A program made the position numbers and the translations under genes. A model generated the notes under the pieces. It was given only the letters and a program-made list of their open reading frames with translations. It searched no databases and was not told where the DNA came from. Below are positions 14,348 through 23,552 of a stretch of 45,192 bases of DNA, piece by piece. Source of the DNA: Pirellula staleyi DSM 6068 (lineage in GTDB: Bacteria > Planctomycetota > Planctomycetia > Pirellulales > Pirellulaceae); NCBI GenBank assembly GCA_945900945.1, contig CAMDKL010000028.1, positions 1-45,192 of the forward strand. Reading direction: 5' to 3'. Position 1 is the stretch's first letter. The number at the start of each line of letters is the position of its first letter.

Positions 14348-17101
14348 TTACGTAGATGCCTTGTTGATGTCGAGCGCCACGAACTGCAAGAGTTGTTGAT
14401 TGGACATTTCTGTCAAATTCAACTCGCCCCCCTCACTGAACAGTTCTTGGCTAATCGATTTCTTGTCGCGTATCATCTTATCGATTTTTTCCTCCAAGGT
14501 TCCGCGGCATACAAATTTGTGGACCAAAACGTTGCGTTTTTGTCCGATCCGAAAAGCACGATCGGTCGCCTGATCCTCGACAGCCGGATTCCACCAGCGA
14601 TCAAAGTGGACTACATGGCTAGCCTGAGTCAAGTTCAACCCGGTTCCTCCTGCCTTGACCGAAATTACAAAGTACGGAGGACCGGACTCCTCTTGAAATT
14701 GAGTCACCATCTTACCTCGAGATGCCGCAGGCGTTTTGCCGGTCAAGACTAGACCGTTACAGCCAAAGATCGTCTTGAGAAACAAATCGAGCGGCTGGCA
14801 CATAGACTGGAATTGCGTGAACACCAACAATTTTTCCTGCTTCTCGAAGATCGTTTCGCAGATTGCTTGCAATTCCGTGTACTTGCCGGAATCCTCATGG
14901 TCAAATTTAGCTTGCTTTAAATAGAGGGCCGGATGGTTGCACAACTGTTTCAATTGCATTAATACGGACAGCACAAGCCCACGTCGTTGCATGCCGGTCG
15001 CCGTCTCAAGTACATTTTCGAGCTCAGCTACAATCTTTTGATAGAGGGCTGTTTGTGTTGCCGACAATCCGCAGTCCACACGCATCTCGGTCTTGTCAGG
15101 CAAGTCAGGGGCGATATTCGGGTCGGTCTTAAGTCTTCGAAGAATATATGGACGAACCAATTTCCGAAGGGATGCAATCGCTCGACTATCATCTTGCTTG
15201 AGAAACCTATTAAATTGAGTTGCTGTACCCAGCAATCCCGGCGAGCAGAAATCAAATAGGGACCACAGATCACCTAAGTGGTTCTCAACGGGGGTTCCTG
15301 TCATGACGATCCTACCACCTGCCTGGATTTTTTTAATCGCTTTGGTTTGTGAAGAACCAGAGTTCTTAATCGCTTGTGCCTCATCCAAGACCAACAATCG
15401 CCATGGAACATCAGCCAGCCAAGCTTCACGGCGAGCCAAACCATACGTAGTCGCGACCAAATCGTATCCGGACAATTCGTTCATGGGATCAGCGGCAATG
15501 CGTTTGAGGGTAGTGGCGTCATGATGCGATCGATGCGCCACAAACATCCGCAAATCGGGCGCGAAACGTTCGACTTCACGTTGCCAGTTTCCCATCAGGG
15601 AAGTAGGGGCAATCAACAAACTTGGCATCGGCTGCGCAACGTCGATCGATTGCTTTCGAGAGCAGGACGTGACGCCCTTTGTCAAGGGATTTGCATGGAG
15701 CGTCTTGATTTGCAACAGCAGTGAGATGACTTGTATCGTTTTGCCCAATCCCATATCGTCTGCCAAACAAGCTCCAAGTCCGAGCTGAGTGGTGAACCAA
15801 AGCCAGCGCACGCCATCGACTTGGTAGTTGCGCAAAGTCGCATGAAGTCCTTGATGTGGATCCAGTTGAACAGCACCACTGGGGTCACGCAACGTCTCTA
15901 AGGTTTCGTTCAGCCAATCGCCAGCTTCAATTCGAGTCCACTGCCTTACTTCATCGTCGATTTGCAAATCGCCGATGCGAGTTCCAGACAATAGTCGCAG
16001 TCCCTCGAGGAAACTGATTCCGGAGGCGTGTTGCCCCTCGAGCTTAGTCCATTGATCCATTGCTTCGCGAAGTCGTTGTTGATCGACTTGAACCCATTGG
16101 CCTCGCAGGAGCGTCATCCCTTCGCGCGAAGCCATCAGTTGTTTCAATTCCTCTTTACTAAGAGGTTGACCTTGGAATGCGATCTGGACTCTGAAATCGA
16201 GAGCCTCCGCGAGCCCCAAGCCAGGCTTTTTCGTTTGTCCGATACGCACTTGAATCCTAGGCCGAGGGGGCCTCGAAGCGTTCCACCAATTCGGAACGCG
16301 AACGATAACGCCAGCTTGTTCTAGCACCGGAACTTCGGACAAGAACGCGTACGCTTGTTGAATACTCCAGGCTTGAGGCGAAAATAGTCGGCGCGATTCC
16401 AATAAATCTTGGATCAGCTTGCAAGTTTTCGCCGCCCGCTGCACCGGCTCCAACAATGCGTTCAGGAGATCTGCGTTTTGTTCTACAATCGACTGTTTAA
16501 GTGCATCGGCAAGTGGAACATGACGCAGCGTTCCGGACGTCGAACGGCCTTCGGTATAAGTCGCGAGGAAGGCAAATGGAAGCTGTTCGTTCTTTTTATT
16601 CTCCGCCAAGTGAAAGGTAACACGTCCGACCAAGTTCCAAGCATCGTTGAGATCATGCAAGTAACCGGCGAGATCATTCTTTGCTGATTTAACAGCCTGC
16701 TTGGTGAATAAGTCAAGCTCGTTCCAAATATTGGTCAGGGACTCCGTAGTCAGATACTCCAACCCTCGCATGGATGGAGCGGATTCCATCCGCTCGAGCA
16801 GATCGTCACTGGAGGGAGCTTGAGGGCTCGCCCAAGGTTTTGCATCTTGAGAAGCATTTCTACAAAGCGATTGAAAATAGCTTTCCGCAAAACGTCGCCA
16901 AAATTCGAGGGACGGATGCAACGACTGATTGCACACCTTCGAAGCCAACAGTGTAAGTCCGACCCAAGGGGACTCACCAAACGCTTCCGCCAGTTGCCGA
17001 TCAAGTCCAAGCTCCATAGGCTGGCCCAACGCATCGCCCACTTCGTGCAAAACAATGCGACCCAAAGGAGAGACAGAGCAAGTGAGCGTTGAATGCATCA
17101 T
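14348..17101 (-). CDS. SNF2-family DNA-dependent ATPase/helicase
   Basis: The 917-residue protein carries an N-terminal bacterial SNF2-associated region (about 130-330), a helicase ATPase core and a helicase C-terminal domain. Visible motifs are LADDMGLGKTIQ (Walker A GLGKT at 451-455), the DEAQ box at 573-576, TGTPVENHLGDLWSLFDF, the C-terminal VLTGKTPAASR and FVISVKAGGTGLNLTQASHV, and the arginine finger region DRAFRIGQKRNVLVHKF. This is the RapA/HepA-like superfamily 2 architecture that translocates on double-stranded DNA and remodels protein-DNA complexes. It heads a two-gene leftward run with the SWIM gene, an arrangement seen in many bacteria. Start at ATG 17101; weak alternatives exist downstream. 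Confidence 0.93.
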   Translation of the reverse strand: MMHSTLTCSVSPLGRIVLHEVGDALGQPMELGLDRQLAEAFGESPWVGLTLLASKVCNQSLHPSLEFWRRFAESYFQSLCRNASQDAKPWASPQAPSSDDLLERMESAPSMRGLEYLTTESLTNIWNELDLFTKQAVKSAKNDLAGYLHDLNDAWNLVGRVTFHLAENKKNEQLPFAFLATYTEGRSTSGTLRHVPLADALKQSIVEQNADLLNALLEPVQRAAKTCKLIQDLLESRRLFSPQAWSIQQAYAFLSEVPVLEQAGVIVRVPNWWNASRPPRPRIQVRIGQTKKPGLGLAEALDFRVQIAFQGQPLSKEELKQLMASREGMTLLRGQWVQVDQQRLREAMDQWTKLEGQHASGISFLEGLRLLSGTRIGDLQIDDEVRQWTRIEAGDWLNETLETLRDPSGAVQLDPHQGLHATLRNYQVDGVRWLWFTTQLGLGACLADDMGLGKTIQVISLLLQIKTLHANPLTKGVTSCSRKQSIDVAQPMPSLLIAPTSLMGNWQREVERFAPDLRMFVAHRSHHDATTLKRIAADPMNELSGYDLVATTYGLARREAWLADVPWRLLVLDEAQAIKNSGSSQTKAIKKIQAGGRIVMTGTPVENHLGDLWSLFDFCSPGLLGTATQFNRFLKQDDSRAIASLRKLVRPYILRRLKTDPNIAPDLPDKTEMRVDCGLSATQTALYQKIVAELENVLETATGMQRRGLVLSVLMQLKQLCNHPALYLKQAKFDHEDSGKYTELQAICETIFEKQEKLLVFTQFQSMCQPLDLFLKTIFGCNGLVLTGKTPAASRGKMVTQFQEESGPPYFVISVKAGGTGLNLTQASHVVHFDRWWNPAVEDQATDRAFRIGQKRNVLVHKFVCRGTLEEKIDKMIRDKKSISQELFSEGGELNLTEMSNQQLLQFVALDINKAST

Positions 17102-17438
17102 TCAAAGACTTTGGGACAGCGATTTTCGTTTGACTGTAGCAGCGTTCATGTTCCTTCTAACTCCTAAGAGCAGATTATTCATTAGCCGCAGGGCACTAGC
17201 CAAATGGCAATCCGTTTAGTGATTTCGTGAACCGGCGGGCGCTAGCCCCGGGCCCGATTTCGCTGGCGAAGTCGCTTAATACGCAATCCGAAGCTAACGA
17301 CAAAGGTTAAAGTGAGCGCCAATGGACGCTAGTCTAATATTGTCATTGCGACCATCAACGAGAAGCAACGACCTTCGGTTGATCAATAAACACCCTGTGA
17401 ATCATACTCCCTTTCTTTCTGCTTCTAATTGCAGCGTC
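17102..17438. other. intergenic region with two family A repeat units
   Basis: This 337-base gap holds two direct copies of the dispersed repeat core: AGCCGCAGGGCACTAGCC at 17184-17201, and a second at 17231-17256 with CCGGCGGGCGCTAGCCCC. The second can form a GGGC/GCCC hairpin. It also must carry the promoter of the SNF2 gene. No gene is seen. Confidence 0.7.
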
Positions 17439-19199
17439 TTACTCGCGACGCATGCTGAAGGTAGTGTAATGCAATCCGTCTTCTTCCTCAACGACGAAGG
17501 CACCGGCTGGAGCGAGGTACTTTGAGATCACCTCAAACGGAGGCAGGCTCTTGCTCCTGAGCGCCGTCACCAATGCCGTGAAAAATGGATTGTTTGCCGA
17601 TATCGATTCGAGTCGATTGATATTTTCTGAATCGTTTGCCAAATCGTAGAAAAGTCGCAACGACTCCTCCGGACGTTGGTAAGCCATAATCGACGTTTCT
17701 TTGTCCTTGAGCTGTGCCTTGATGCGATCGCGGATCAGCTTGTATTCAATCGCCTCATTCAAGAGATCGTCACCGCTTGAGAGCGTTTTGATAGCCTGTT
17801 CGATGGATTCGATCGAGTCACTCGCCAACAAATCATCTCCTACGATTCCAAAGCATGGCTGTTGAACGCGAATGTTGGGATTGTCATTTTTAAGGTCGAG
17901 ATAATAGACAGTTGAATCGCCGATCATTTTCGAAGTCCAACGTTCGTCCTTCGCTTTGCTTTTACTAAATAGTTGTGGCAAAACGTCTGTTTTGAGCCGT
18001 TGAGTGTCTTTGATATGTATGCCTACCAAGTTGCTTTGACTGTTAATGCGTCTGGTCGGCAGGATCAATTGAGCGAACGACAATCGATCATCCAAGATGT
18101 CTAGGAAATCTTTTCTTAAATCGATCCCAATCTGACTGCTTCCGCGAGTGATTACGTTGTTCTCAAAAGTGTTTTCACCACCAAACGAATCGACGATCTC
18201 CGCAATCGCTTTAATCGTTTTGGCAAAGTCCCAATTCATCGTAGCGTAGCTGGCGACTTTGTCGTTTACCCAAAGTTCTGGCTCGGTCGAACCACTTTTT
18301 GGACGCACCGCTCGCAATGCTCCGCGTCGATTGGTGTCCAGAAGCAAGTGGGCGTGAATGATGGAGTCGAAATCGTTTGGAGCAAAAATGGCGCTGCCAC
18401 CAACGCCCTTGATGCCGTCGATACCCAATGTTTTCAGGGTTGCAAGTACAATTAAACTAGATGCATTTTGCTTTGAAAATTCGCGATACAGCGCCACAGG
18501 ATTTACGTAAAAGGACGCTTGTGGACGTTCGCCGGCGGTACCAACGCAACGGCTCATGATGGTGGTAAAATCTCGATTGTCAGCCAGCGACTTATGATCA
18601 ATGCCGCTTCCTTGCCAGATTTGAGCAAGTGTCTCCGCATATTCTGCGTTGCTGCAAACCACCAGAACTCCAGAATTCACAAAGAACCCCAATTGTCGAT
18701 CCTCTCGCGTGCCGTTTCGGATTTGCGTAACGGTGATCTTGCCGATTTCTTTGGTACTCTTGACGCCACCGCTCTTTGAAATCTGACTTTCCAATCGACC
18801 GATCATTAGTTCGACAGCAGGCAGTTCTTCACCTGCCTCCAGCAAGGCGCAAAAAACAGGCTGTGACTTGGTGGGGATAAGCCCAATCGCAAGTTCACCA
18901 TTCGGGATCGACAGCAATTCATCGAGGTTGACGCCTAACGCATCCTGCATACCTTGAACCAAGGTCGCAAACGTAGAATAGAACGAGCCGATGATTGGCT
19001 TGAGTTGCGGATCTTCGGGAAGCTTTCCGCCAGACGTTTGCGCCAGCTTGGCCTTTAGTTCACGGGTGTCGTCGACTCTGGCATAGACGAGAGTTTTTTG
19101 CGAAAACAGTTTGGGAGCTGTGGGGCGCTGAGCCCATGCAAGTCGCGGTGAAAGTGACGCGATAAGCAGCAAGACGACGAAAATTGTTTTTTTGTGCAT
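17439..19199 (-). CDS. secreted DUF3352-like protein
   Basis: The 586-residue protein has a clear signal peptide (about 1-23, ending AWA-Q) and no other membrane segment. The N-terminal mature part includes TLVYARVDDTRELKAKL, then DALGVNLDELLSIPNGELAIG, which resembles the DUF3352 pattern of planctomycete and cyanobacterial proteins in which a helix is followed by a Val/Leu-rich strand and a G-E-L/I phrase. Its role in the cell is unknown and no enzyme motif is seen. It is probably periplasmic or paryphoplasmic. It appears to stand alone: 81 bases separate it from the end of the dGTPase-like gene upstream, so readthrough from it is possible. Confidence 0.7.
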   Translation of the reverse strand: MHKKTIFVVLLLIASLSPRLAWAQRPTAPKLFSQKTLVYARVDDTRELKAKLAQTSGGKLPEDPQLKPIIGSFYSTFATLVQGMQDALGVNLDELLSIPNGELAIGLIPTKSQPVFCALLEAGEELPAVELMIGRLESQISKSGGVKSTKEIGKITVTQIRNGTREDRQLGFFVNSGVLVVCSNAEYAETLAQIWQGSGIDHKSLADNRDFTTIMSRCVGTAGERPQASFYVNPVALYREFSKQNASSLIVLATLKTLGIDGIKGVGGSAIFAPNDFDSIIHAHLLLDTNRRGALRAVRPKSGSTEPELWVNDKVASYATMNWDFAKTIKAIAEIVDSFGGENTFENNVITRGSSQIGIDLRKDFLDILDDRLSFAQLILPTRRINSQSNLVGIHIKDTQRLKTDVLPQLFSKSKAKDERWTSKMIGDSTVYYLDLKNDNPNIRVQQPCFGIVGDDLLASDSIESIEQAIKTLSSGDDLLNEAIEYKLIRDRIKAQLKDKETSIMAYQRPEESLRLFYDLANDSENINRLESISANNPFFTALVTALRSKSLPPFEVISKYLAPAGAFVVEEEDGLHYTTFSMRRE

Positions 19200-19280
19200 G
19201 ATCCGGTGAGTTCGAGGAACAACGTGATTTCTTGGTGATTTTTCTAAGTTATTTTGAAAGCTCCGTTTTAACAGCCCGTT

Positions 19281-20465
19281 CTAACTCCAATCTTGCGCTG
19301 ACTCTCGGCCCAGTTCGATAAGGGCCGTGTATTGATCGTCGCAAAACCGATCGGTCATTCCGGCCAAATAGACCGCGACCGTATGCTCAACGCCCCACTC
19401 CGAAGCCCATTTTTGGAAACGCTCGGGCAGTCGCTGGGGATAGGATTTCAAAAGTAGATAAAGCTGACTGACGCGGGTCGCCGCTCGCAACCGCACTTCT
19501 ACTAAATTCGGGTGCCGGTAGACACGCTCAAATAAAAAGGCCTCCAGTTCTTCTTTGTCCGATTGCATCTCAGGAGACATTTGCAATTGAATCCCCACCT
19601 CTTGTACGGCTTTGGAATCTAGCTGATTGGCCTCGGATAACAATGCCATCGAATACTGAAGGAAATTATCCATTTGGATATCGATGAGCGTGTGGACCAA
19701 CATCTGCCGTCGGTTGCTCGAGCTGCTTTGATCGAGCGGGGCCAATTGTCGAGCCCGCTGTACCAAACCCAATCCGGCAAGTTGTTGCCAATTGAGCAAT
19801 CCTAATTTCAGAGCGTCATCAAGATCGTGGGCATCGTAAGCAATACTGTCCGCTGAGTCGACGACCTGGATTTCCAGCATTTGCACAATGCCAGAGTCTT
19901 TGCGAGAACGAAACTGTTGGCCAGAAAGGACTTCACGCGTCAAATTCAAGCCCGAATACGATGTATAGCGTTGTTCAATCCGCGTCGCCAATTCAATCGC
20001 AAACGCATTGTGCGAAAATCCACCGAAATCCTTGACACAAGCTTGCAACGCATCCTCTCCACAATGTCCGAACGGCGGGTGGCCAATGTCGTGAAGCAAG
20101 GCCATCGCTTCGATCAAGTCCTCATTGAGCCTCAATGTGCGGCCAATCGTCCGAGCTAGCGAAGCGACTTCATTGGTATGGGTCAAACGAGTTCGGTGGT
20201 AATCTCCCATGTCGCCAGTAAAGACCTGCATCTTTCCGCTCAATCGACGGAAAGCGGAACTGTGCAGGATGCGATCACGATCGCGTTGAAACGGGCCTCG
20301 ATAATTATGCTGTGTCTCGGAATGCTCTCGTCCTGCCGAGTGTGCCGAGAACATGGCAAACGGTGCAAGCAAGAGCCGCTCTCGCGATTGCCAAGACAAC
20401 GAGGGGTCGCTATTTCGACTGGTCAGTGACCTTGTATGTTTGGACATTGTAAAAATCGAGCTCAA
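19281..20465 (-). CDS. dgt: deoxyguanosinetriphosphate triphosphohydrolase-like HD protein
   Basis: The 394-residue protein belongs to the dGTPase family of HD hydrolases, which cleave dNTPs to deoxynucleoside and triphosphate. Motifs: RDRDRILHSSAFRRLSGKMQ (about 61-80), the first metal His in RLTHTNEVA (His96), the HD pair in LLHDIGHPPFGHCGED (His125, Asp126), and the last Asp in VVDSADSIAYDAHDLDDAL (about 201-219). The length fits the shorter (non-E. coli) dGTPase-like group. It faces away from deoC, which degrades deoxyribose phosphates; the two share a 330-base upstream region and both act on deoxynucleosides. The ATG at 20465 is assumed; a second ATG six codons later is also possible. 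Confidence 0.9.
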   Translation of the reverse strand: MSSIFTMSKHTRSLTSRNSDPSLSWQSRERLLLAPFAMFSAHSAGREHSETQHNYRGPFQRDRDRILHSSAFRRLSGKMQVFTGDMGDYHRTRLTHTNEVASLARTIGRTLRLNEDLIEAMALLHDIGHPPFGHCGEDALQACVKDFGGFSHNAFAIELATRIEQRYTSYSGLNLTREVLSGQQFRSRKDSGIVQMLEIQVVDSADSIAYDAHDLDDALKLGLLNWQQLAGLGLVQRARQLAPLDQSSSSNRRQMLVHTLIDIQMDNFLQYSMALLSEANQLDSKAVQEVGIQLQMSPEMQSDKEELEAFLFERVYRHPNLVEVRLRAATRVSQLYLLLKSYPQRLPERFQKWASEWGVEHTVAVYLAGMTDRFCDDQYTALIELGRESAQDWS

Positions 20466-20795
20466 ATTCCTTTTGGGGCGATCGGTACCAGTCCCAATCG
20501 CATAATGAAAGCACGGCAGTAGTTTAACGCCAAATGACCACTAGGTTCGATAGCAGTCCGGCAGATTTCACCAGATGTTTCTCGGTTTCGCGAGGAATTC
20601 GTACTGCATGGCTGCCTGGAAGTCGATCGGGTTTGTTGCTAGACTTTTTAGATTCGATTCTAGATCGTTTTACATTCAAATACGTTCGTTAAACTAATTT
20701 CAAGGCTTTCTCTGCGTTCTCCGGTGCCTCAGTGCCTCCGTTTTTTAAAATTGGTAGTGTTCGAATTGCCGCTATCCCAAAGAAGCTTCTCCATT
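20466..20795. other. divergent promoter region of dgt and deoC
   Basis: The gap of 330 bases contains no gene. The stretch 20708-20745 (CTCTGCGTTCTCCGGTGCC, then TCAGTGCCTCCG and a T-run) has a phrase-like, repetitive character and lies shortly before deoC. It can be read through by an open frame but that frame looks non-coding. Confidence 0.5.
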
Positions 20796-21527
20796 ATGGC
20801 TAACTTTTCTTACTCCGACGTTTCGAAAATGATTGACCATTCGTTGCTTAACCCAACAATGACCGTCGAACAACTCGAGGCTGGTGTCCAACTGGCTATC
20901 GCCTACGACGTGGGCAGCGTCTGCATTCTGCCTTATTATCACAAACGATGTGCCGAGCTTTTGGCGGGTACGACGGTTGCACCGAGCAGCACGGTAGGTT
21001 TTCCGCACGGAGGGAATACGACTCGAACCAAACTGGTGGAGGCAGAGCAATTGATCGCAGACGGCTGCCTCGAATTGGATATGGTTTCGAATATCAGCGC
21101 TGTACTGAGCGGCAATTGGAAGCAGGTGGAAAGCGAAATCGAAGTCATCGTTAAGTTATCGCATGCAGCCAATCGTCGAGTCAAAGTCATCTTTGAGAAT
21201 TGCTATCTCAAGGACGATCAAAAGGTTCAGCTCTGCAAAATCTGCTGTAGTGTAGGAGTTGACTGGGTAAAGACCAGCACAGGTTATGGCACCGGCGGTG
21301 CTACTATGGAAGATTTGCAATTGATGCTAGACAACGTGCAAACTCCGGTTCAAGTCAAAGCAGCAGGTGGTATACGAGACTGTGACGCACTTCTAAAAGT
21401 CAGGGACATGGGTGTGACCCGCGTTGGCTCGTCCAGAACGGCAGAAATGCTCGATGAAGTTCGACGTCGTTTAGGACTCTCTACCATCGAGCTGATCAAA
21501 GTAGCCCCGGTTGGATCGAGCTACTAG
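20796..21527 (+). CDS. deoC: deoxyribose-phosphate aldolase
   Basis: The 243-residue product from the ATG at 20796 matches class I DeoC, which splits 2-deoxyribose 5-phosphate to glyceraldehyde 3-phosphate and acetaldehyde. Motifs: IDHSLLNPTMT (start of the family barrel), VCILPYY, VGFPHGGNTTRTK, ELDMVSNI (proton-relay Asp95), KVIFENCYL, and the Schiff-base Lys159 in VDWVKTSTGYGTGGAT. The frame stays open 24 codons further upstream, but those residues lack family similarity and AAGAAG precedes the inner ATG, so it was taken as start. It sits back to back with the dGTPase gene; together they suggest deoxynucleoside salvage or catabolism. The acetaldehyde product could be used elsewhere. Confidence 0.93.
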   Translation: MANFSYSDVSKMIDHSLLNPTMTVEQLEAGVQLAIAYDVGSVCILPYYHKRCAELLAGTTVAPSSTVGFPHGGNTTRTKLVEAEQLIADGCLELDMVSNISAVLSGNWKQVESEIEVIVKLSHAANRRVKVIFENCYLKDDQKVQLCKICCSVGVDWVKTSTGYGTGGATMEDLQLMLDNVQTPVQVKAAGGIRDCDALLKVRDMGVTRVGSSRTAEMLDEVRRRLGLSTIELIKVAPVGSSY

Positions 21528-21544
21528 AGTGAACGAAAAATAAG

Positions 21545-21580
21545 AAGTCCGTTTTACTGTAGTCTCAACTGAACGGACTT
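21545..21580 (-). terminator. probable terminator of the htrA gene (overlaps its stop)
   Basis: AAGTCCGTT (21545-21553) and AACGGACTT (21572-21580) form a perfect 9-bp stem with an 18-base loop between the convergent deoC and htrA genes. On the minus strand the stem is followed by a T-rich stretch (CTTATTTTTC), so it best fits the htrA transcript. The large loop makes the call tentative. Confidence 0.5.
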
Positions 21581-23095
21581 GTCTGCTTCGCCATCCCGAA
21601 TGATCATTTTTATCATCCCGGTCTTTCCAGCTTTTTCCATAGTGTCGGCGAATTCAATGGGTGTCTCGATTTTTTTTCCGTTGATCGACAAGATGACTAC
21701 CCCCGCAGGAATGGTTGCAGCGAGCGGGCTTCGTCGATTTACTGCTTTGACCTCGACCCCCTCGCTGGGCCGTAGCCCGAACTCAACCCTGGTTTCTTCA
21801 GAAACAACTCCCACCGTAACTCCAAAAGCGTCGATGGTCTCCGTGCTAGCTGCAGCCAAAGCCTTTTCGTCTAGTTCATCCACGGTCAATGCGACTTCGG
21901 ACCGTTTCCCATCTCGCAAGTAAGTAATTCGAACTTGAGTCCCAGGTTTTGTTTCGCCGATAAACCGACGCATTCCTGAATCAGAAGTGATGAGAGTTCC
22001 GTTGATCGCCGTGATAACATCTCCCTCTTTTAGTCCGGCCTTGAAAGCCGGCAAGCCCTTGGTAACCGATGCAACGTATGCACCACGCGTGTCAGGCGGG
22101 AGCGAGAGTTTTTCCGCAATCTCACGCGACATCGTTTCCGGTCTAATTCCAATGACTCCGCGAGTCACTCTACCCTTGCTTATCAAATCATCCAGGACTC
22201 TTTTAGCTGTGTTGCTAGGCACTGCGAAACATATTCCGTTATAACCGCCACTACGGGACGCAATGGCCGTATTAATGCCGATTACTTCGCCGTGTAGGTT
22301 CAGCAATGGCCCGCCGCTATTCCCTGGATTAATGGCGGCATCCGTTTGAATGAAACTGTCATAGGGTGTGATTCCTTGGTCGCTACGGTTCGTGGCACTC
22401 ACGATTCCCGCAGTCACTGTTTGAGCCAATCCAAACGGGCTTCCGATGGCCAGAACCCAGTCTCCTACCTCCATGTTTTCCGAGTTCCCAAGGGAAGCAA
22501 CCACCAGTCCATTCGTTTCGATCTTCAATATTGCCAAATCAGTGCGATCGTCCGTGCCAACTACCGTTGCATCGAATTTACGCTCATCGCTCAGAACGAC
22601 TTCGAGAATACTTGCTCCGGCAACGACGTGATTGTTAGTCAAGATGTAGCCATCGTCTCGAACGATGACGCCAGATCCAAGGCCGTTTTCGAACCGTCCT
22701 TTCGGTAAATCTAACCCCTCGTCCCCTTCTAAGTTCAAACCATCAAATTGTTTTCCAAACAACTGTTCCAACTCAGGCGGCAGGCTACCTGGCGGCAAGC
22801 CACGAGGCCGCGAACCTCGCGACCTGGTCGCAGATCGCTCCACTACGTTTCTTATGCTTACAACCGATGGCCGGAGCGATTTGGAAACGTCGCGAAACAC
22901 TTTGGACAACTGATCCGCACTTGCGACCCCCGCAGTATTCCCAAGAGTCCCTCGGGCCTGCTGGGACTCAGCAACCTGCTGGGCGTACACCGCAGACGGC
23001 GGAACCGAGGGGTTTGAAAGGAGCCAGTATCCAACGGGGGCCCCAAGGACGATCATCAAAATAACAGGTTTCCAAGATCCAAGAGATCGGCTCAT
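21554..23095 (-). CDS. HtrA/DegP-type serine protease with two PDZ domains
   Basis: From the ATG at 23095 the protein has about 513 residues: an uncleaved or cleavable N-terminal hydrophobic segment (about 9-27, YWLL), a trypsin-like domain and two PDZ domains (about 310-400 and 425-510). The catalytic triad is His156 (NNHVVAG), Asp186 (TDDRTDLAIL) and Ser260 (INPGNSGGPL). HtrA proteases degrade or refold damaged envelope proteins. The frame is open 34 codons further up, but AGGAGA lies at the right distance before the inner ATG and the membrane segment follows it directly, so that start is chosen. The gene is convergent with deoC. Confidence 0.93.
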   Translation of the reverse strand: MSRSLGSWKPVILMIVLGAPVGYWLLSNPSVPPSAVYAQQVAESQQARGTLGNTAGVASADQLSKVFRDVSKSLRPSVVSIRNVVERSATRSRGSRPRGLPPGSLPPELEQLFGKQFDGLNLEGDEGLDLPKGRFENGLGSGVIVRDDGYILTNNHVVAGASILEVVLSDERKFDATVVGTDDRTDLAILKIETNGLVVASLGNSENMEVGDWVLAIGSPFGLAQTVTAGIVSATNRSDQGITPYDSFIQTDAAINPGNSGGPLLNLHGEVIGINTAIASRSGGYNGICFAVPSNTAKRVLDDLISKGRVTRGVIGIRPETMSREIAEKLSLPPDTRGAYVASVTKGLPAFKAGLKEGDVITAINGTLITSDSGMRRFIGETKPGTQVRITYLRDGKRSEVALTVDELDEKALAAASTETIDAFGVTVGVVSEETRVEFGLRPSEGVEVKAVNRRSPLAATIPAGVVILSINGKKIETPIEFADTMEKAGKTGMIKMIIRDGEADKSVQLRLQ

Positions 23096-23552
23096 GTAAA
23101 TTTCTCCTACGAAAATTCGGACAGGGACAAGGCGGCTATTGCCAAAATGACTTACGATCAAAAGCCGGGTTTGGATCAACATCAAATTCCGTACCAATCC
23201 AGATCAAATTCCGTACCAATCCAGCCAGTTTCTACACTTTCCAAGAAAGAGTGGTCGCTTGAATTGACATGTCACCTTAAAATTTCGAACCTCAAAAATG
23301 CTTTTAAGGTCTTTCACGTAGGTTACGGCTGTCCTCAGCCGGACACGATCATTGAGATGCATCCGTGTCGCGATACGATACAGCCCCAAGCGGTAGAACC
23401 AATGCCACCTTTTAAAATGTATGCCACCTTCTTAGACTACGTCGACCTGCTATAACCTAGCACATGTGCACGGTAGCATTCTGTAAACCCCCCCTGTTGA
23501 TTGCGTTCGCTCAAACCTCTCTCCGCATTCCTTCACACTAGGAACAAAATTC
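23096..23552. other. intergenic region upstream of htrA with a 22-bp direct repeat
   Basis: The region contains a 22-base unit repeated exactly in tandem (23181-23202 and 23203-23224; each begins ATCAAATTCCGTACC). Further on lies a copy of hairpin family B (23325-23345). The stretch GCCACCTT is present twice (23405-23430). I recognise no gene here; it must hold the htrA and MFS promoters. Confidence 0.6.
23325..23345. repeat. short hairpin repeat, family B, copy 3
   Basis: ACGGCTG/CAGCCGG forms a hairpin around the loop TCCT and the following GGACA matches the copies behind acs. One flank differs, so it is an imperfect copy. Confidence 0.65.

Noticed and set aside
20724-20795. N-terminal extension of deoC by 24 codons
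   Set aside because: The extra residues do not match DeoC, and the inner ATG has a ribosome site.
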